A DNA stretch of 64,000 nucleotides from Mumia quercus (GTDB lineage: Bacteria; Actinomycetota; Actinomycetes; Propionibacteriales; Nocardioidaceae): assembly GCF_025506335.1 (NCBI RefSeq), contig NZ_JANZYO010000003.1, forward strand, positions 186,001 through 250,000. Reading direction: 5' to 3'. Below the pieces are notes generated by a model, which searched no databases, was not told the origin of the DNA, and was given only the letters and a program-made list of their open reading frames with translations. The first letter of the stretch is position 1. Each line of letters opens with the position of its first letter. Positions 42,415 to 51,211 of this stretch are shown here, piece by piece. The position numbers and the translations under genes were made by a program.

Positions 42415-43980
42415 ATGACGACCACCAGCTCGACGCCGAAGAAGCGCTCCCGCTCCCGCAAGTCCGCCGACACGAGCGCGAACGAGGAGCAGACGGCTGC
42501 GGCGCCGCAGACGTTCGACTCGCTGAGCCCGGTGACGGGCGACGTCGTCGGCACCTACCCGGCGATGTCGCGCGAGGAGGTCGACGCCGCTGTCGAGCGT
42601 GCGCGCCCGGCGGCGGCATGGTGGGGGTCGCTCGACTTCGCCGACCGCAAGGAGATCCTCAACCGCTGGAAGGGCGTCATCACGCGCCGCATCCACCAGC
42701 TCGCCGACGTCGTCCACGCCGAGACCGGCAAGCCGCACAGCGACGCCGTCCTCGAGATCGGGCTCGCGATCGACCACCTCGCGTGGGCCGCGGGCCACGC
42801 CAAGAAGCTGCTCGGCCGCCGTACGGTCAACCCTGGCCTGCTCATGGTCAACCAGAAGGCCACCATCGAGTACAAGCCGCTCGGGGTCGTCGGCGTCATC
42901 GGCCCCTGGAACTACCCGGTCTTCACGCCGATGGGCTCGATCGCGTACGCCCTGGCGGCCGGCAACGCGGTCGTGTTCAAGCCCAGCGAGTACACGCCGG
43001 GCGTCGGCCAGTGGCTCGTCGACTCGTTCACCGAGGTCGTGAGTGAACACCCAGTGCTCCAGCTCGTCACCGGGCTCGGCGAGACCGGAGCGGCGCTGGC
43101 GTCGGCGAAGGTGGACAAGGTCGCCTTCACCGGGTCGCCGGGCACGGGCCGCAAGGTCATGGAGGCGGCCGCCAAGAACCTCACGCCCGTCGTCATCGAG
43201 GCCGGCGGCAAGGACGCGATGATCGTCGACGAGGACGCCGACCTCGCTGCCGCAGCCGACGCCGCCCTGTGGGCCGGCATGTCCAACGCGGGCCAGACGT
43301 GCATCGGCATGGAGCGCGTGTACGTCCACCAGAAGGTCTTCGACGACTTCGTCGCCGAGCTGACCGCGCAGGCCTCGAACGTACGGGCGGGCAGCGACGC
43401 CGACGCCAAGTTCGGGCCGATCACCATGCCTGGCCAGCTCCCGATCATCAAGCGCCACATCGACGACGCGCTCGAGCGTGGCGGCCGTGCCGTCGTCGGC
43501 GGCGCGGACGCGGTGGGGGACCGGTACGTGCAGCCGACGGTCCTCGTCGACGTTCCGGAGGACTCGGTCGCCGTCACCGAGGAGACCTTCGGCCCGACGC
43601 TCGTCGTCAACAGCGTGCCGTCGATGGAGGACGCCATCCGCCGCACCAACGCGACCTCGTACGGGCTCGGCGGGGCGGTCTTCGGCAAGGAGCGTGCCGA
43701 GGCGATCGCCCACCGGATCCGGTCGGGCATGACGTCGGTCAATTCGGTCACGTCGTTCGCGGGCGTGCCGTCGCTGCCGTTCGGCGGGGTCGGCGAGTCC
43801 GGCTTCGGACGCATCCACGGCGAGGACGGGCTCAAGGAGTTCACGTACGCCCACGCCGTGACCGTGCCGCGGTTCAAGCCGGCGATGGTGCTCACCAGCT
43901 TCAAGCGGACCGCCGCTCAGGACAAGACGCTCACGACGCTGCTGTCCGTGCTGCACGGCGGCAAGCAGCTCAAGGGCTGA
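42415..43980 (+). CDS. Aldehyde dehydrogenase, NAD(P)+-dependent
   Basis: A 521-residue ALDH-superfamily enzyme oxidising an aldehyde to the acid. The coenzyme motif FTGSPGTG is present, general base Glu262 is in VIEAGGKDAM, and nucleophile Cys296 is in NAGQTCIGMERV. The N terminus (about 1-35) is Lys/Arg/Ser-rich and unusual for the family, perhaps a disordered tail. ATG 42415 has an excellent GGAGGA four bases upstream, and longer readings are not ALDH-like. A hairpin terminator follows the stop. It resembles succinate-semialdehyde and broad-specificity fatty-aldehyde dehydrogenases. The substrate cannot be assigned. Confidence 0.88.
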   Translation: MTTTSSTPKKRSRSRKSADTSANEEQTAAAPQTFDSLSPVTGDVVGTYPAMSREEVDAAVERARPAAAWWGSLDFADRKEILNRWKGVITRRIHQLADVVHAETGKPHSDAVLEIGLAIDHLAWAAGHAKKLLGRRTVNPGLLMVNQKATIEYKPLGVVGVIGPWNYPVFTPMGSIAYALAAGNAVVFKPSEYTPGVGQWLVDSFTEVVSEHPVLQLVTGLGETGAALASAKVDKVAFTGSPGTGRKVMEAAAKNLTPVVIEAGGKDAMIVDEDADLAAAADAALWAGMSNAGQTCIGMERVYVHQKVFDDFVAELTAQASNVRAGSDADAKFGPITMPGQLPIIKRHIDDALERGGRAVVGGADAVGDRYVQPTVLVDVPEDSVAVTEETFGPTLVVNSVPSMEDAIRRTNATSYGLGGAVFGKERAEAIAHRIRSGMTSVNSVTSFAGVPSLPFGGVGESGFGRIHGEDGLKEFTYAHAVTVPRFKPAMVLTSFKRTAAQDKTLTTLLSVLHGGKQLKG

Positions 43981-43989
43981 CCCCGCCCA

Positions 43990-44017
43990 CACTTTCCGTT
44001 GGCCCCAACGGAGAGTG
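43990..44017. terminator. Bidirectional terminator hairpin between aldehyde dehydrogenase and pta
   Basis: Positions 43990-44001 pair with 44006-44017 over 12 base pairs, including one G-U pair, closed by a four-base GCCC loop. It starts ten bases after the aldehyde dehydrogenase stop and ends 20 bases before the pta stop on the other strand. Confidence 0.75.
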
Positions 44018-44037
44018 GCCGGCCAGCGCGCCCGCGG

Positions 44038-46119
44038 TCAGCCGGCGGTGAGCTGCTGGGCCTGGATCGCGGTGATAGCCACGGTGTTGACGATGTCGCG
44101 CACCGTGGCGCCGCGTGACAGGTCGTTGACCGGCTTGCGCAGCCCCTGCAGCACCGGCCCGACGGCCACCGCGCCCGCCGACCGCTGCACGGCCTTGTAC
44201 GTGTTGTTGCCGGTGTTGAGGTCCGGGAAGACGAACACGGTCGCGCGCCCCGCCACCTCGGACTCGGGCAGCTTCGTGCGGGCGACCGCGAGGTCGATCG
44301 CGGCGTCGTACTGGATCGGCCCTTCGATCATCAGCTCCGGCGCCCGCTCCTGAGCGAGGCCGGTCGCGTTCAGGACCTTCTCGACGTCGGCGCCGCTGCC
44401 GGAGCTGCCGGTCGAGTACGACAGCATCGCGACGCGCGGCTCGATGCCGAACGCCTGCGCGGTGTACGCCGACGAGATCGCGATGTCGGCGAGCTGGGTC
44501 GCGTCGGGGTCGACGACGACGGCGCAGTCGCCGTAGACCAGGACCTGGTTCTCGAGGCACATGAAGAACACCGACGACACGGTCGACACCCCGGGCACCG
44601 TCTTCACGACCTCCAGCGCCGGGCGGATCGTGTGGGCCGTGGTGTGCACGGCACCGGAGACCATGCCGTCGGCGTGGCCGAGCTCGACCATCATCGTGCC
44701 GAAGTACGACACGTCGGTGACCGTCGTACGCGCGTCGTCGAGGTCGACGCCACGGTGCTTGCGCCGCCGGTAGTACTCCTGGGCGAAGTGCTCGCGGTCG
44801 TCCGACGTCCGTGGGTCGATCACCTTTGCCGCGGAGACGTCGACGCCGAGACTCGCGGCGCGCCCGGTCACCGCGATCGGGTCGCCGAGCAGCGTCAGGT
44901 CGGCGACGCCGCGCCGCAGCAGGATGTCGGCGGCGCGCAGGATGCGCTCGTCCTCACCCTCCGGCAGGACGATGTGCCGTCGGTCGGCCGTCGCCCGGTC
45001 GAGGATCGTGTGCTCGAACATCAGCGGGGTCACCGCCGTCGTCCGCGACACCTCCAGCCGGTCGAGGAGGGCGTCGCCGTCCACGTGCTCGGCGAACACC
45101 GCAAGGGCCGTCGCGATCTTGCGCGGCGACTCGCGCGTCAGCCGACCACGGCGACCGGTCAGCGCCTGCGACGTCGCGTGAGTGCCGAGCTCGGTGGCGA
45201 TGATCGGCATCGTCGAGCCGATGCCCTGCAGAAGTCGGTCGACCTGCTCCGGCAGGGCGATGCCGCCGTTGAGCACGATGCCGGCGATCTGCGGGAACTC
45301 CGTCGACGCGTGCGCCGTCAGAACCCCGAGCACGATCTCCGGCCGGTCGCCCGGCACGATCACGACGGCGCTCTCAAAGAGCCGGTCGAGGACGTTCGGG
45401 AGGGTCATCGCCGCCACGACGAAGCCGCTGGCCTCGCGACCCAGCAGCCGCTCGTCACCCCGTACGAGGGTGCCGTCGCAGGCGGCCATCAGGTCGGCGA
45501 CGGTCGGGGCCGAGAGCACCGGCTCGTCCGGCACGGCGTACACGAGCACGTCGCGGTCCACGAGCGACGCAGGATCAGCGGAGACCTCGGGGTCGGTCAC
45601 GCGGTTGACGACCACGGCGAACAGCTCGGCGTGGTTCGCCTCGAGCTCGGCCACGGCGACGTCGGAGATGCTCGCGACCTCCGCGCGCGTACGGTCGGCG
45701 CCGTTGAGCACCAGCAGCACGGGGGAGGCGAGGTTGGCCGCGACGCGGGCGTTGTAGACGAACTCGGTCGGCGCGGCGACGTCCGTGTAGTCGGTGCCGA
45801 CCACCACGACGACGTCGCACGTGGCCGCGACGGCGGCGTGCCGGTCGATGATCCGCTCCATCGCCGCGACGGGATCGGCGTGGATCTCCTCGTACGTGGT
45901 CCCGACCGCGTCCTCGTACGACGTCGTCACCGCGTCGTGCGCGACCAGCATGTCGAGCACGTAGTCCCGACCCCCCGTGGCGGCGACGTCGCCCCGCACG
46001 ATCGGCCGGAAGACGCCCACGCGTCGTACGCGCCGTGACAGCTGCTCGACCACGCCGAGCGCCACGGTGGACTTGCCGGTGAACCCCTCGACGGACGCGA
46101 TGTAGACGCTGCTTCCCAC
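44038..46119 (-). CDS. pta: Phosphate acetyltransferase, long form
   Basis: A 693-residue enzyme interconverting acetyl-CoA and acetyl phosphate. The N-terminal P-loop NTPase-like domain opens YIASVEGFTGKSTVALG. A DRTGG-like middle domain contains VVIVPGDRPEIVLG. The C-terminal catalytic PTA_PTB domain begins HIVLPEGEDERILRAA (about 370) and continues with YSTGSSGSG and FPDLNTGNNTYKAVQR. GTG 46119 is chosen because TAGGCT lies seven bases upstream; GTG 46125 would overlap that spacer. The usual partner ackA is not adjacent: the downstream neighbour is a convergent aldehyde dehydrogenase. Confidence 0.92.
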   Translation of the reverse strand: MGSSVYIASVEGFTGKSTVALGVVEQLSRRVRRVGVFRPIVRGDVAATGGRDYVLDMLVAHDAVTTSYEDAVGTTYEEIHADPVAAMERIIDRHAAVAATCDVVVVVGTDYTDVAAPTEFVYNARVAANLASPVLLVLNGADRTRAEVASISDVAVAELEANHAELFAVVVNRVTDPEVSADPASLVDRDVLVYAVPDEPVLSAPTVADLMAACDGTLVRGDERLLGREASGFVVAAMTLPNVLDRLFESAVVIVPGDRPEIVLGVLTAHASTEFPQIAGIVLNGGIALPEQVDRLLQGIGSTMPIIATELGTHATSQALTGRRGRLTRESPRKIATALAVFAEHVDGDALLDRLEVSRTTAVTPLMFEHTILDRATADRRHIVLPEGEDERILRAADILLRRGVADLTLLGDPIAVTGRAASLGVDVSAAKVIDPRTSDDREHFAQEYYRRRKHRGVDLDDARTTVTDVSYFGTMMVELGHADGMVSGAVHTTAHTIRPALEVVKTVPGVSTVSSVFFMCLENQVLVYGDCAVVVDPDATQLADIAISSAYTAQAFGIEPRVAMLSYSTGSSGSGADVEKVLNATGLAQERAPELMIEGPIQYDAAIDLAVARTKLPESEVAGRATVFVFPDLNTGNNTYKAVQRSAGAVAVGPVLQGLRKPVNDLSRGATVRDIVNTVAITAIQAQQLTAG

Positions 46120-46132
46120 GGGCACGAGCCTA
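46120..46132 (-). promoter_or_regulatory. Leaderless promoter -10 of pta
   Basis: On the minus strand TAGGCT occupies 46132-46127, followed by seven bases and GTG 46119. Confidence 0.5.
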
Positions 46133-46146
46133 GGCGCGAGCGGCGT

Positions 46147-46665
46147 TCACAGCGACAGCAGCATCGTGATGTCGTCGCGGTCGTCGTGAGGGCCGACGCG
46201 GATCGCGCCCGGCACCCGTCCGACCTCCTTGTAGCCGCACCGCGCGTAGAAGTCCTCCAGCCCGAGCCCGCCGCGGCAGCTGAGCCGTACGGCCTCGATG
46301 CCGGGCATGCTGCGCGCCAGCGACGCGAGCGAGAGCATCAGCGCGAAGCCCGCCCCGCGCCCCTGCGCCTTCGGGTGGACCATGACCGTCTTCGCCCAGA
46401 CCCAGTGCTGCATGAGCCGGTGGGTGTTGGTCTCCAGGAAGCCCGCGGCGCGGACCCGCTCGCCGTCGAGGCCGACGACCAGCCGCATCCGCCCCTCCTC
46501 GACCGCGCGCAGCTGCTCGTCGAGGACCGGCTCGACGTCGAGCGGCGAGACGGGCGGGACGAAACCGATCGCACCCCCGGCGTTCGAGGCGTCGGTCCAG
46601 GTCTTGAGCAGGCCGGCGCGCAGCGTCCGGGTGACGGTCGGGTCAGCGACGAAGAAGAGAGCCAC
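46147..46665 (-). CDS. GNAT-family N-acetyltransferase
   Basis: A 172-residue acetyltransferase. The acetyl-CoA pyrophosphate loop is in VMVHPKAQGRGAGFALM. FYARCGYKEVGRVPGA is the usual C-terminal beta-strand region. The start is GTG 46665, six bases after a TACCGT hexamer. It lies 27 bases upstream of the pta start and 30 bases after the helicase stop, all on the same strand, but each gene has its own promoter-like hexamer. The acceptor substrate (amine, aminoglycoside or protein N terminus) is unknown. Confidence 0.82.
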   Translation of the reverse strand: MALFFVADPTVTRTLRAGLLKTWTDASNAGGAIGFVPPVSPLDVEPVLDEQLRAVEEGRMRLVVGLDGERVRAAGFLETNTHRLMQHWVWAKTVMVHPKAQGRGAGFALMLSLASLARSMPGIEAVRLSCRGGLGLEDFYARCGYKEVGRVPGAIRVGPHDDRDDITMLLSL

Positions 46666-46677
46666 GCGGAGACGGTA
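46666..46677 (-). promoter_or_regulatory. Leaderless promoter -10 of the GNAT gene
   Basis: On the minus strand TACCGT occupies 46677-46672, followed by six bases and GTG 46665. Confidence 0.5.
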
Positions 46678-46695
46678 CGAGACGCGTTCGCGGCC

Positions 46696-49254
46696 TCAGG
46701 CGCCGACGTCCGTCTGGGGGCCCACGTCCGTGATCTGCACGACTGCCTCGCCGGCCTCGTCGGAGGCGTCGAGGTGCACCGTCGCGAAGATCGCCCAGTC
46801 GCGGTCGCCCTCGGGGTCGTCGAGGATCTGACGCACGTGCCAGACGCGACTCTCCGCGCCCTCGGGGTCGGTGTCCACCACGAGCATCGCGGGCCCGCGT
46901 GCGTCCGGGCCCGTGCCGAGCGTGTCGTACTCGGCGAAGTAGTCCTGGATCGCCTCCTGCCACACGTCGGCGTTCCACCCGGCCGCCCCGTCCATCGCCC
47001 CGAGGTCGATCCACCGGCGCAGCGCCATCAGCTCGACCCGGCGGAACAGCGCGTTGCGCACCAGCACCCGGAACGCCCGCTCGTTGGACGTCACCGGCGG
47101 CGGCCCGGCGTCGACGGCGTCGTGCTGCGCGATGACGACGTCGACCGAGCCGCCCTCGCCGGCAGCCAGCGCCTCCCACTCGTCGAGGAGGCTCGAGTCG
47201 GTCTGACGCACGACCTCGCCGAGCCAGTAGGTGATGTCGTCGATCTCGTCGGTGACGTAGGAGTCAGGAACGGTGTGCCGCAGCGTGCGGTAGACGTCGG
47301 ACAGGTAGCGCAGGACGAGCCCCTCCGAGCGCGCGAGCTGGTACATGCTCACGTACTCGGCGAACGTCATCGACCGCTCCCACATCTCGCGGGCGACCGA
47401 CTTCGGCTTGAGCTGGTAGTCGGAGACCCACGGGTGGCCCGAGCGGTACGCCTCGTACGCGACCTCGAGCTCGTCGCGCAGCGGCTGCGGGTGCTCGACG
47501 TCCTCGAGGAGCTCCATGCGCTCCTCGTACTCCAGGCCCTCCGCCTTCATCTCGGCGACCGCCTCGCCCTTCGCGCGGTTGCGCTGGGCGGTGATGATCG
47601 GACGCGGGTCCTCGAGGATCGCCTCGAACACCGACACGACCTCGAGCGCGTACGTGGGGGAGTCGGGGTCGAGGATCTCCAGCGCGGCCACCGCGAACGG
47701 TGCCAGCGGCTGGTTGAGCGCGAAGTCCTCCTGCAGGTCGACCGTGAGCCGCACCGAACGGCCCTCGGCGTCGGGCTCGGCGAGCTCCTCGACGACGCCG
47801 CCCTCGATCAGGGTCTCGAAGATCGACTCCGCCTCGGCGAGCATCCGCTCCTGGTCGGCCTCGCTGGCGTGGGAGTCGGTGACCAGCGAGCGTACGGCGG
47901 CCCGCGCGTCGCCGGGACGGGCGACGAGGTTGAGCACCATCGCGTGCGTCATCCGCATCCGTGACGCGAGCGGCTCCGGCTGGCCGGTGGAGAGCTTGTC
48001 GAACGTCCGGTCGGACCAGTTGACGAAGCCCTCGGGCGGCTTCTTGCGCTGGATCTTGCGCAGCTTCTTGGGGTCGTCGCCGGCCTTGCGGACCATCTTG
48101 GCGTTCTCGACCTCGTGCTCGGGCGCCTGCACGACCACGCGGCCGATCGTGTCGTACCCGGCCCGTCCGGCACGCCCGGCGATCTGCTGGAACTCGCGCA
48201 CGTGCAGGTGTCGCTGGCGGATGCCGTCGTACTTGGACAGACCCGAGAACAGGACCGTACGGATGGGGACGTTGATGCCGACGCCGAGCGTGTCGGTGCC
48301 GCAGACGACCTTGAGCAGGCCCTTCTGGGTGAGCCGCTCGACGAGGCGGCGGTAGCGCGGAAGCATCCCCGCGTGGTGCACGCCGATGCCCATCCGCACC
48401 AGCCGCGACAGCGTCTTGCCGAAGCCGGTCTGGAACCGGAAGTCGCCCAGCTCGCGCGCGATCGTGTCCTTCTCCGCCCGCGTCGTCACGTTGATGCTCG
48501 ACAGGGCCTGCGCACGCTCGATGGCCGAGGCCTGGGTGAAGTGGACGATGTAGATCGGCGCCTGCCCGGTCGCCAGGAGCTCCTCGACCGTCTCGTGCAC
48601 CGGCGAGGTCACGTACTCGTGGACGAGCGGGACCGGTCGCTCGGTGCCGGCGACGAGGGTCGTCTCGCGGCCCGTACGACGGGTGAGGTCCTGCTCGAAG
48701 CGCGTGGTGTCGCCGAGCGTCGCGGACATCAGCAGGAACTGCGCGTGCGGCAGCTCGAGCAGCGGCACCTCCCACGCCCAGCCGCGGTCCGGCTCGGAGT
48801 AGAAGTGGAACTCGTCCATCACGACGAGTCCGACCTCGGCCGTCGCGCCCTCGCGCAGGGCCTTGTTGGCGAGGATCTCCGCGGTTGCGGCGATGATCGG
48901 CGCGTCGGCGTTCACTGAGGCGTCGCCGGTCATCATCCCGACGTTGTCGGCGCCGAACATGTCCACCAGCGCGAAGAACTTCTCCGAGACCAGCGCCTTG
49001 ATGGGGGCCGTGTAGAAGCTGCGCCGCCCCTTCGCGAGCGCGGCGAACTGCGCGCCCGCTGCGACGAGGCTCTTGCCCGAGCCGGTCGGTGTCGCGAGGA
49101 TCACGTTCGAGCCGGAGACGATCTCGATGAGGGCGTCCTCCTGGGCGGGGTAGAGGGTCAGGCCCTCGCCCTCGGCCCAGCTGCTGAACGCGTCGAAGAC
49201 GACGTCGGCGTCGTCGGACTCCTCGGCGGCGGGAAGGTGGTCGACGAGGCGCAT
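46696..49254 (-). CDS. DEAD/DEAH-box RNA helicase, Ski2-like, with DUF3516 C-terminal domain
   Basis: An ATP-dependent helicase of 852 residues. Motif I is ATPTGSGKS near the N terminus, motif II is DEFHFY, motif III is MSATLGD and motif VI is QIAGRAGRAGYD; FHFY after DE is typical of the Ski2/HelY type. The second half matches the actinobacterial DUF3516 helicase extension, ending in a long acidic region. ATG 49254 (MRLVDHLPA) is favoured over the longer frame beginning ten codons earlier. It is divergent from the SGNH hydrolase gene. A likely role is RNA turnover or ribosome-associated remodelling; no nuclease partner is adjacent. Confidence 0.87.
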   Translation of the reverse strand: MRLVDHLPAAEESDDADVVFDAFSSWAEGEGLTLYPAQEDALIEIVSGSNVILATPTGSGKSLVAAGAQFAALAKGRRSFYTAPIKALVSEKFFALVDMFGADNVGMMTGDASVNADAPIIAATAEILANKALREGATAEVGLVVMDEFHFYSEPDRGWAWEVPLLELPHAQFLLMSATLGDTTRFEQDLTRRTGRETTLVAGTERPVPLVHEYVTSPVHETVEELLATGQAPIYIVHFTQASAIERAQALSSINVTTRAEKDTIARELGDFRFQTGFGKTLSRLVRMGIGVHHAGMLPRYRRLVERLTQKGLLKVVCGTDTLGVGINVPIRTVLFSGLSKYDGIRQRHLHVREFQQIAGRAGRAGYDTIGRVVVQAPEHEVENAKMVRKAGDDPKKLRKIQRKKPPEGFVNWSDRTFDKLSTGQPEPLASRMRMTHAMVLNLVARPGDARAAVRSLVTDSHASEADQERMLAEAESIFETLIEGGVVEELAEPDAEGRSVRLTVDLQEDFALNQPLAPFAVAALEILDPDSPTYALEVVSVFEAILEDPRPIITAQRNRAKGEAVAEMKAEGLEYEERMELLEDVEHPQPLRDELEVAYEAYRSGHPWVSDYQLKPKSVAREMWERSMTFAEYVSMYQLARSEGLVLRYLSDVYRTLRHTVPDSYVTDEIDDITYWLGEVVRQTDSSLLDEWEALAAGEGGSVDVVIAQHDAVDAGPPPVTSNERAFRVLVRNALFRRVELMALRRWIDLGAMDGAAGWNADVWQEAIQDYFAEYDTLGTGPDARGPAMLVVDTDPEGAESRVWHVRQILDDPEGDRDWAIFATVHLDASDEAGEAVVQITDVGPQTDVGA

Positions 49255-49324
49255 GATGCAGCCATCATCGCACCCAGACACCACCGTCGGACGCCACCTC
49301 CACGGTCCTCAGGTCCCCCGGTGC

Positions 49325-49336
49325 GAGAATCGGCCC
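49325..49336 (+). promoter_or_regulatory. Leaderless promoter -10 of the SGNH hydrolase gene
   Basis: GAGAAT at 49325-49330 (nAnnnT) is followed by six bases and ATG 49337. Confidence 0.4.
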
Positions 49337-50107
49337 ATGGCCAGCGAACCCCTGTACCACCGCTACGTCGCGCTGGGCGACTCGTTCACCGAGGGCGTCG
49401 GCGACCCTGACAAGCGCCGTCCCAACGGCCTGCGCGGCTGGGCCGACCGGGTGGCCGAGGTGCTGGCGACGAAGTCCGACGACTTCGGGTACGCCAACCT
49501 CGCGGTCCGCGGACGGCTGCTCAAGCCGGTGATCGCCGAGCAGCTGGAGCCGGCGCTGCGGCTCTCGCCGGACCTCGTCACGATCTACGCCGGCGGCAAC
49601 GACATCCTGCGGCCGAAGGTCGACCTCGACCTCCTCGGCGAGCTGTACGACGCCGCGATCGGGCGCCTCGCTGTCTGCGGAGGGCGCGTCGTGATGTTCA
49701 CCGGGTACGACCTCGGGTACGCGCCGGTGTTCGGCAAGCTGCGCGGCCGGGTGGCGATCTACAACGAGATCGTGCGCGAGATCGCCGACACCCACGGCGC
49801 GACGCTCGTCGACTTCTGGCGCTTCCGCGAGTTCCGTGACGACCGCTACTGGGACACCGACCGGCTCCACCTCTCGAGCTACGGCCACAAGCAGATGGCG
49901 ATCCACGTCCTCGACACCCTCGGCATCAGCCACGACCTCAAGAAGCCGCGCCTGCCCAAGGCCGAGCCGCCCAGCAAGAAGCAGAAGCGCGACGCCGACC
50001 TCCAGTGGGCGAAGGAGTTCGCGGTGCCGTGGGTCCAGCGGCGAATCAACGGCACCTCCTCGGGCGACTCGGTCAAGCCCAAGCGCCCCACGCTCGAGCG
50101 CATCTGA
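49337..50107 (+). CDS. SGNH/GDSL-family hydrolase
   Basis: A 256-residue esterase/lipase-like enzyme without a signal peptide, so probably cytoplasmic. Block I ALGDSFTEGVGD gives nucleophile Ser16. YAGGNDIL is block III with the oxyanion Asn. DTDRLHLSSYGH is block V with the Asp/His pair. The C-terminal tail (about 205-256) is Lys-rich and polar, with KKPRLPKAEPPSKKQKRD, which could bind nucleic acid or membranes. The gene converges on the AbiEi/DUF559-like gene across a strong hairpin. The substrate is unknown. Confidence 0.87.
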   Translation: MASEPLYHRYVALGDSFTEGVGDPDKRRPNGLRGWADRVAEVLATKSDDFGYANLAVRGRLLKPVIAEQLEPALRLSPDLVTIYAGGNDILRPKVDLDLLGELYDAAIGRLAVCGGRVVMFTGYDLGYAPVFGKLRGRVAIYNEIVREIADTHGATLVDFWRFREFRDDRYWDTDRLHLSSYGHKQMAIHVLDTLGISHDLKKPRLPKAEPPSKKQKRDADLQWAKEFAVPWVQRRINGTSSGDSVKPKRPTLERI

Positions 50108-50116
50108 GGCGACAGC

Positions 50117-50155
50117 GCGGTCCCTTGGTGTCATCAGGTGGCACCGAGGGACCGC
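50117..50155. terminator. Bidirectional terminator hairpin with an embedded stop codon
   Basis: Positions 50117-50132 pair with 50140-50155 over 16 pairs, including two G-U, with a 7-base loop. The stop codon of the minus-strand gene (50134-50136) lies in the loop, so the right arm is coding sequence of that gene. The SGNH stop is nine bases before the left arm. Confidence 0.8.
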
Positions 50156-51102
50156 ACTGCGCACTCGGGTGACGCGCACGGGCGAGGAGCACCGTCCCAG
50201 CCGTGGTGCTGGAGCAGGCGCGCAAGCTTGACCGCGGTGCTGCAGGGCCGTCGGAACACCTGTCCCCACCCGAGCCGTGCCGTCGTACGCGCCGCGACGA
50301 GGACGTCGAGATCGCGCTCGAGGTCGGCGTCGCGGCGCTCGCTCGACTCGTGGTAGATCCGCCCGTCCAGCTCGACGACGACGCGGCCGTGCTCGACGTC
50401 GCGGTAGACCGAGGTCCCGCCGCCCGCGCTGGCGACCTGGCGCCGTCCGCGCGGGAGCCCGTGTGGTCGCTCGACACGGTGGAGGTAGCCGTGCTCGAGT
50501 ACGGAGTGGGTTCCGTCCGCGATGTCCTGCAGCACAGCCTGCACCCACCGCCGGCCCGTGACGCGGGACCGCGCGGCGAGCGCCTCCGCGAGCCGTCGTG
50601 CCGTCGTCCGTCGGGACGCACACGCTGCGGCGAGCGCGGCGACCGCGCCCACCTCGTCGGTCGCTGCGAGGGCGACGTCGAGCACCGCCTCGTCGTACCT
50701 CAGACGCGGAGGAGACTGGTGCCACTGCACGCGATCCTCCACGCGCGCACACCTGGAGATCGCGACGTGCTCGGGAGCAGCTTTGAGATGGCGGTCGCGC
50801 GAGACGACGATCGTCACGGTCTCCGGGACCGTGGTCTCGAGTGCCCGCCGCTCGGCTGCTCGTATCGCCGACTCGCCACCGAGTGCCGCCGGCCACGCGT
50901 AGAGAACGGCACCCCACGCGCGCTGGATCCACGTCGGGTGTCCGGTGTGGTTCACGTAGACGCCCGCGAAGAGCGGCACGAGGTCCTTGCGGCGGATGAG
51001 CCGACGGATGTCATGAGACTCGAGGCCGAGCTCCAGGAGCTGTCGCCGGGCGACGACGCCCCGCTGTGTGGACAGGAGGTCGGCGAGTGCGAGAGCGTCC
51101 AC
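50134..51102 (-). CDS. AbiEi antitoxin-domain / DUF559-like protein
   Basis: A 322-residue protein of a common actinobacterial type. The N-terminal winged-helix-like part (about 1-70) matches the AbiEi antitoxin pattern: ADLLSTQRGVVARRQLLELG, then LVPLFAGVYV. A linker follows. The C-terminal region contains VVVELDGRIYHESSERRDAD and later RDLDVLVAARTTARLGWGQV, a very-short-patch-repair or DUF559 endonuclease-like fold. GTG 51102 follows GACCCT by six bases; the upstream extension is Arg-rich and not family-like. No AbiEii-like toxin is adjacent, so a true toxin-antitoxin role is doubtful. Confidence 0.7.
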   Translation of the reverse strand: MDALALADLLSTQRGVVARRQLLELGLESHDIRRLIRRKDLVPLFAGVYVNHTGHPTWIQRAWGAVLYAWPAALGGESAIRAAERRALETTVPETVTIVVSRDRHLKAAPEHVAISRCARVEDRVQWHQSPPRLRYDEAVLDVALAATDEVGAVAALAAACASRRTTARRLAEALAARSRVTGRRWVQAVLQDIADGTHSVLEHGYLHRVERPHGLPRGRRQVASAGGGTSVYRDVEHGRVVVELDGRIYHESSERRDADLERDLDVLVAARTTARLGWGQVFRRPCSTAVKLARLLQHHGWDGAPRPCASPECAVRSLGAT

Positions 51103-51114
51103 GACGGAAGGGTC
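51103..51114 (-). promoter_or_regulatory. Leaderless promoter -10 of the AbiEi-like gene
   Basis: On the minus strand GACCCT occupies 51114-51109, followed by six bases and GTG 51102. The first base departs from consensus. Confidence 0.35.
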
Positions 51115-51211
51115 GCGTAATCCGACGCTCGCTCGCTGGCGTCGTCCACAGGCGGGCTCACCGGCGCCGCGAGGGGTTGCGCGCTGCGGCAGGCCCTGAG
51201 ACCGTCGAGCG

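Noticed and set aside
50203-51120. A 305-codon plus-strand frame opposite the AbiEi/DUF559-like gene
   Set aside because: No family pattern is present. The minus-strand reading has recognisable AbiEi and DUF559 features and a promoter-like hexamer.
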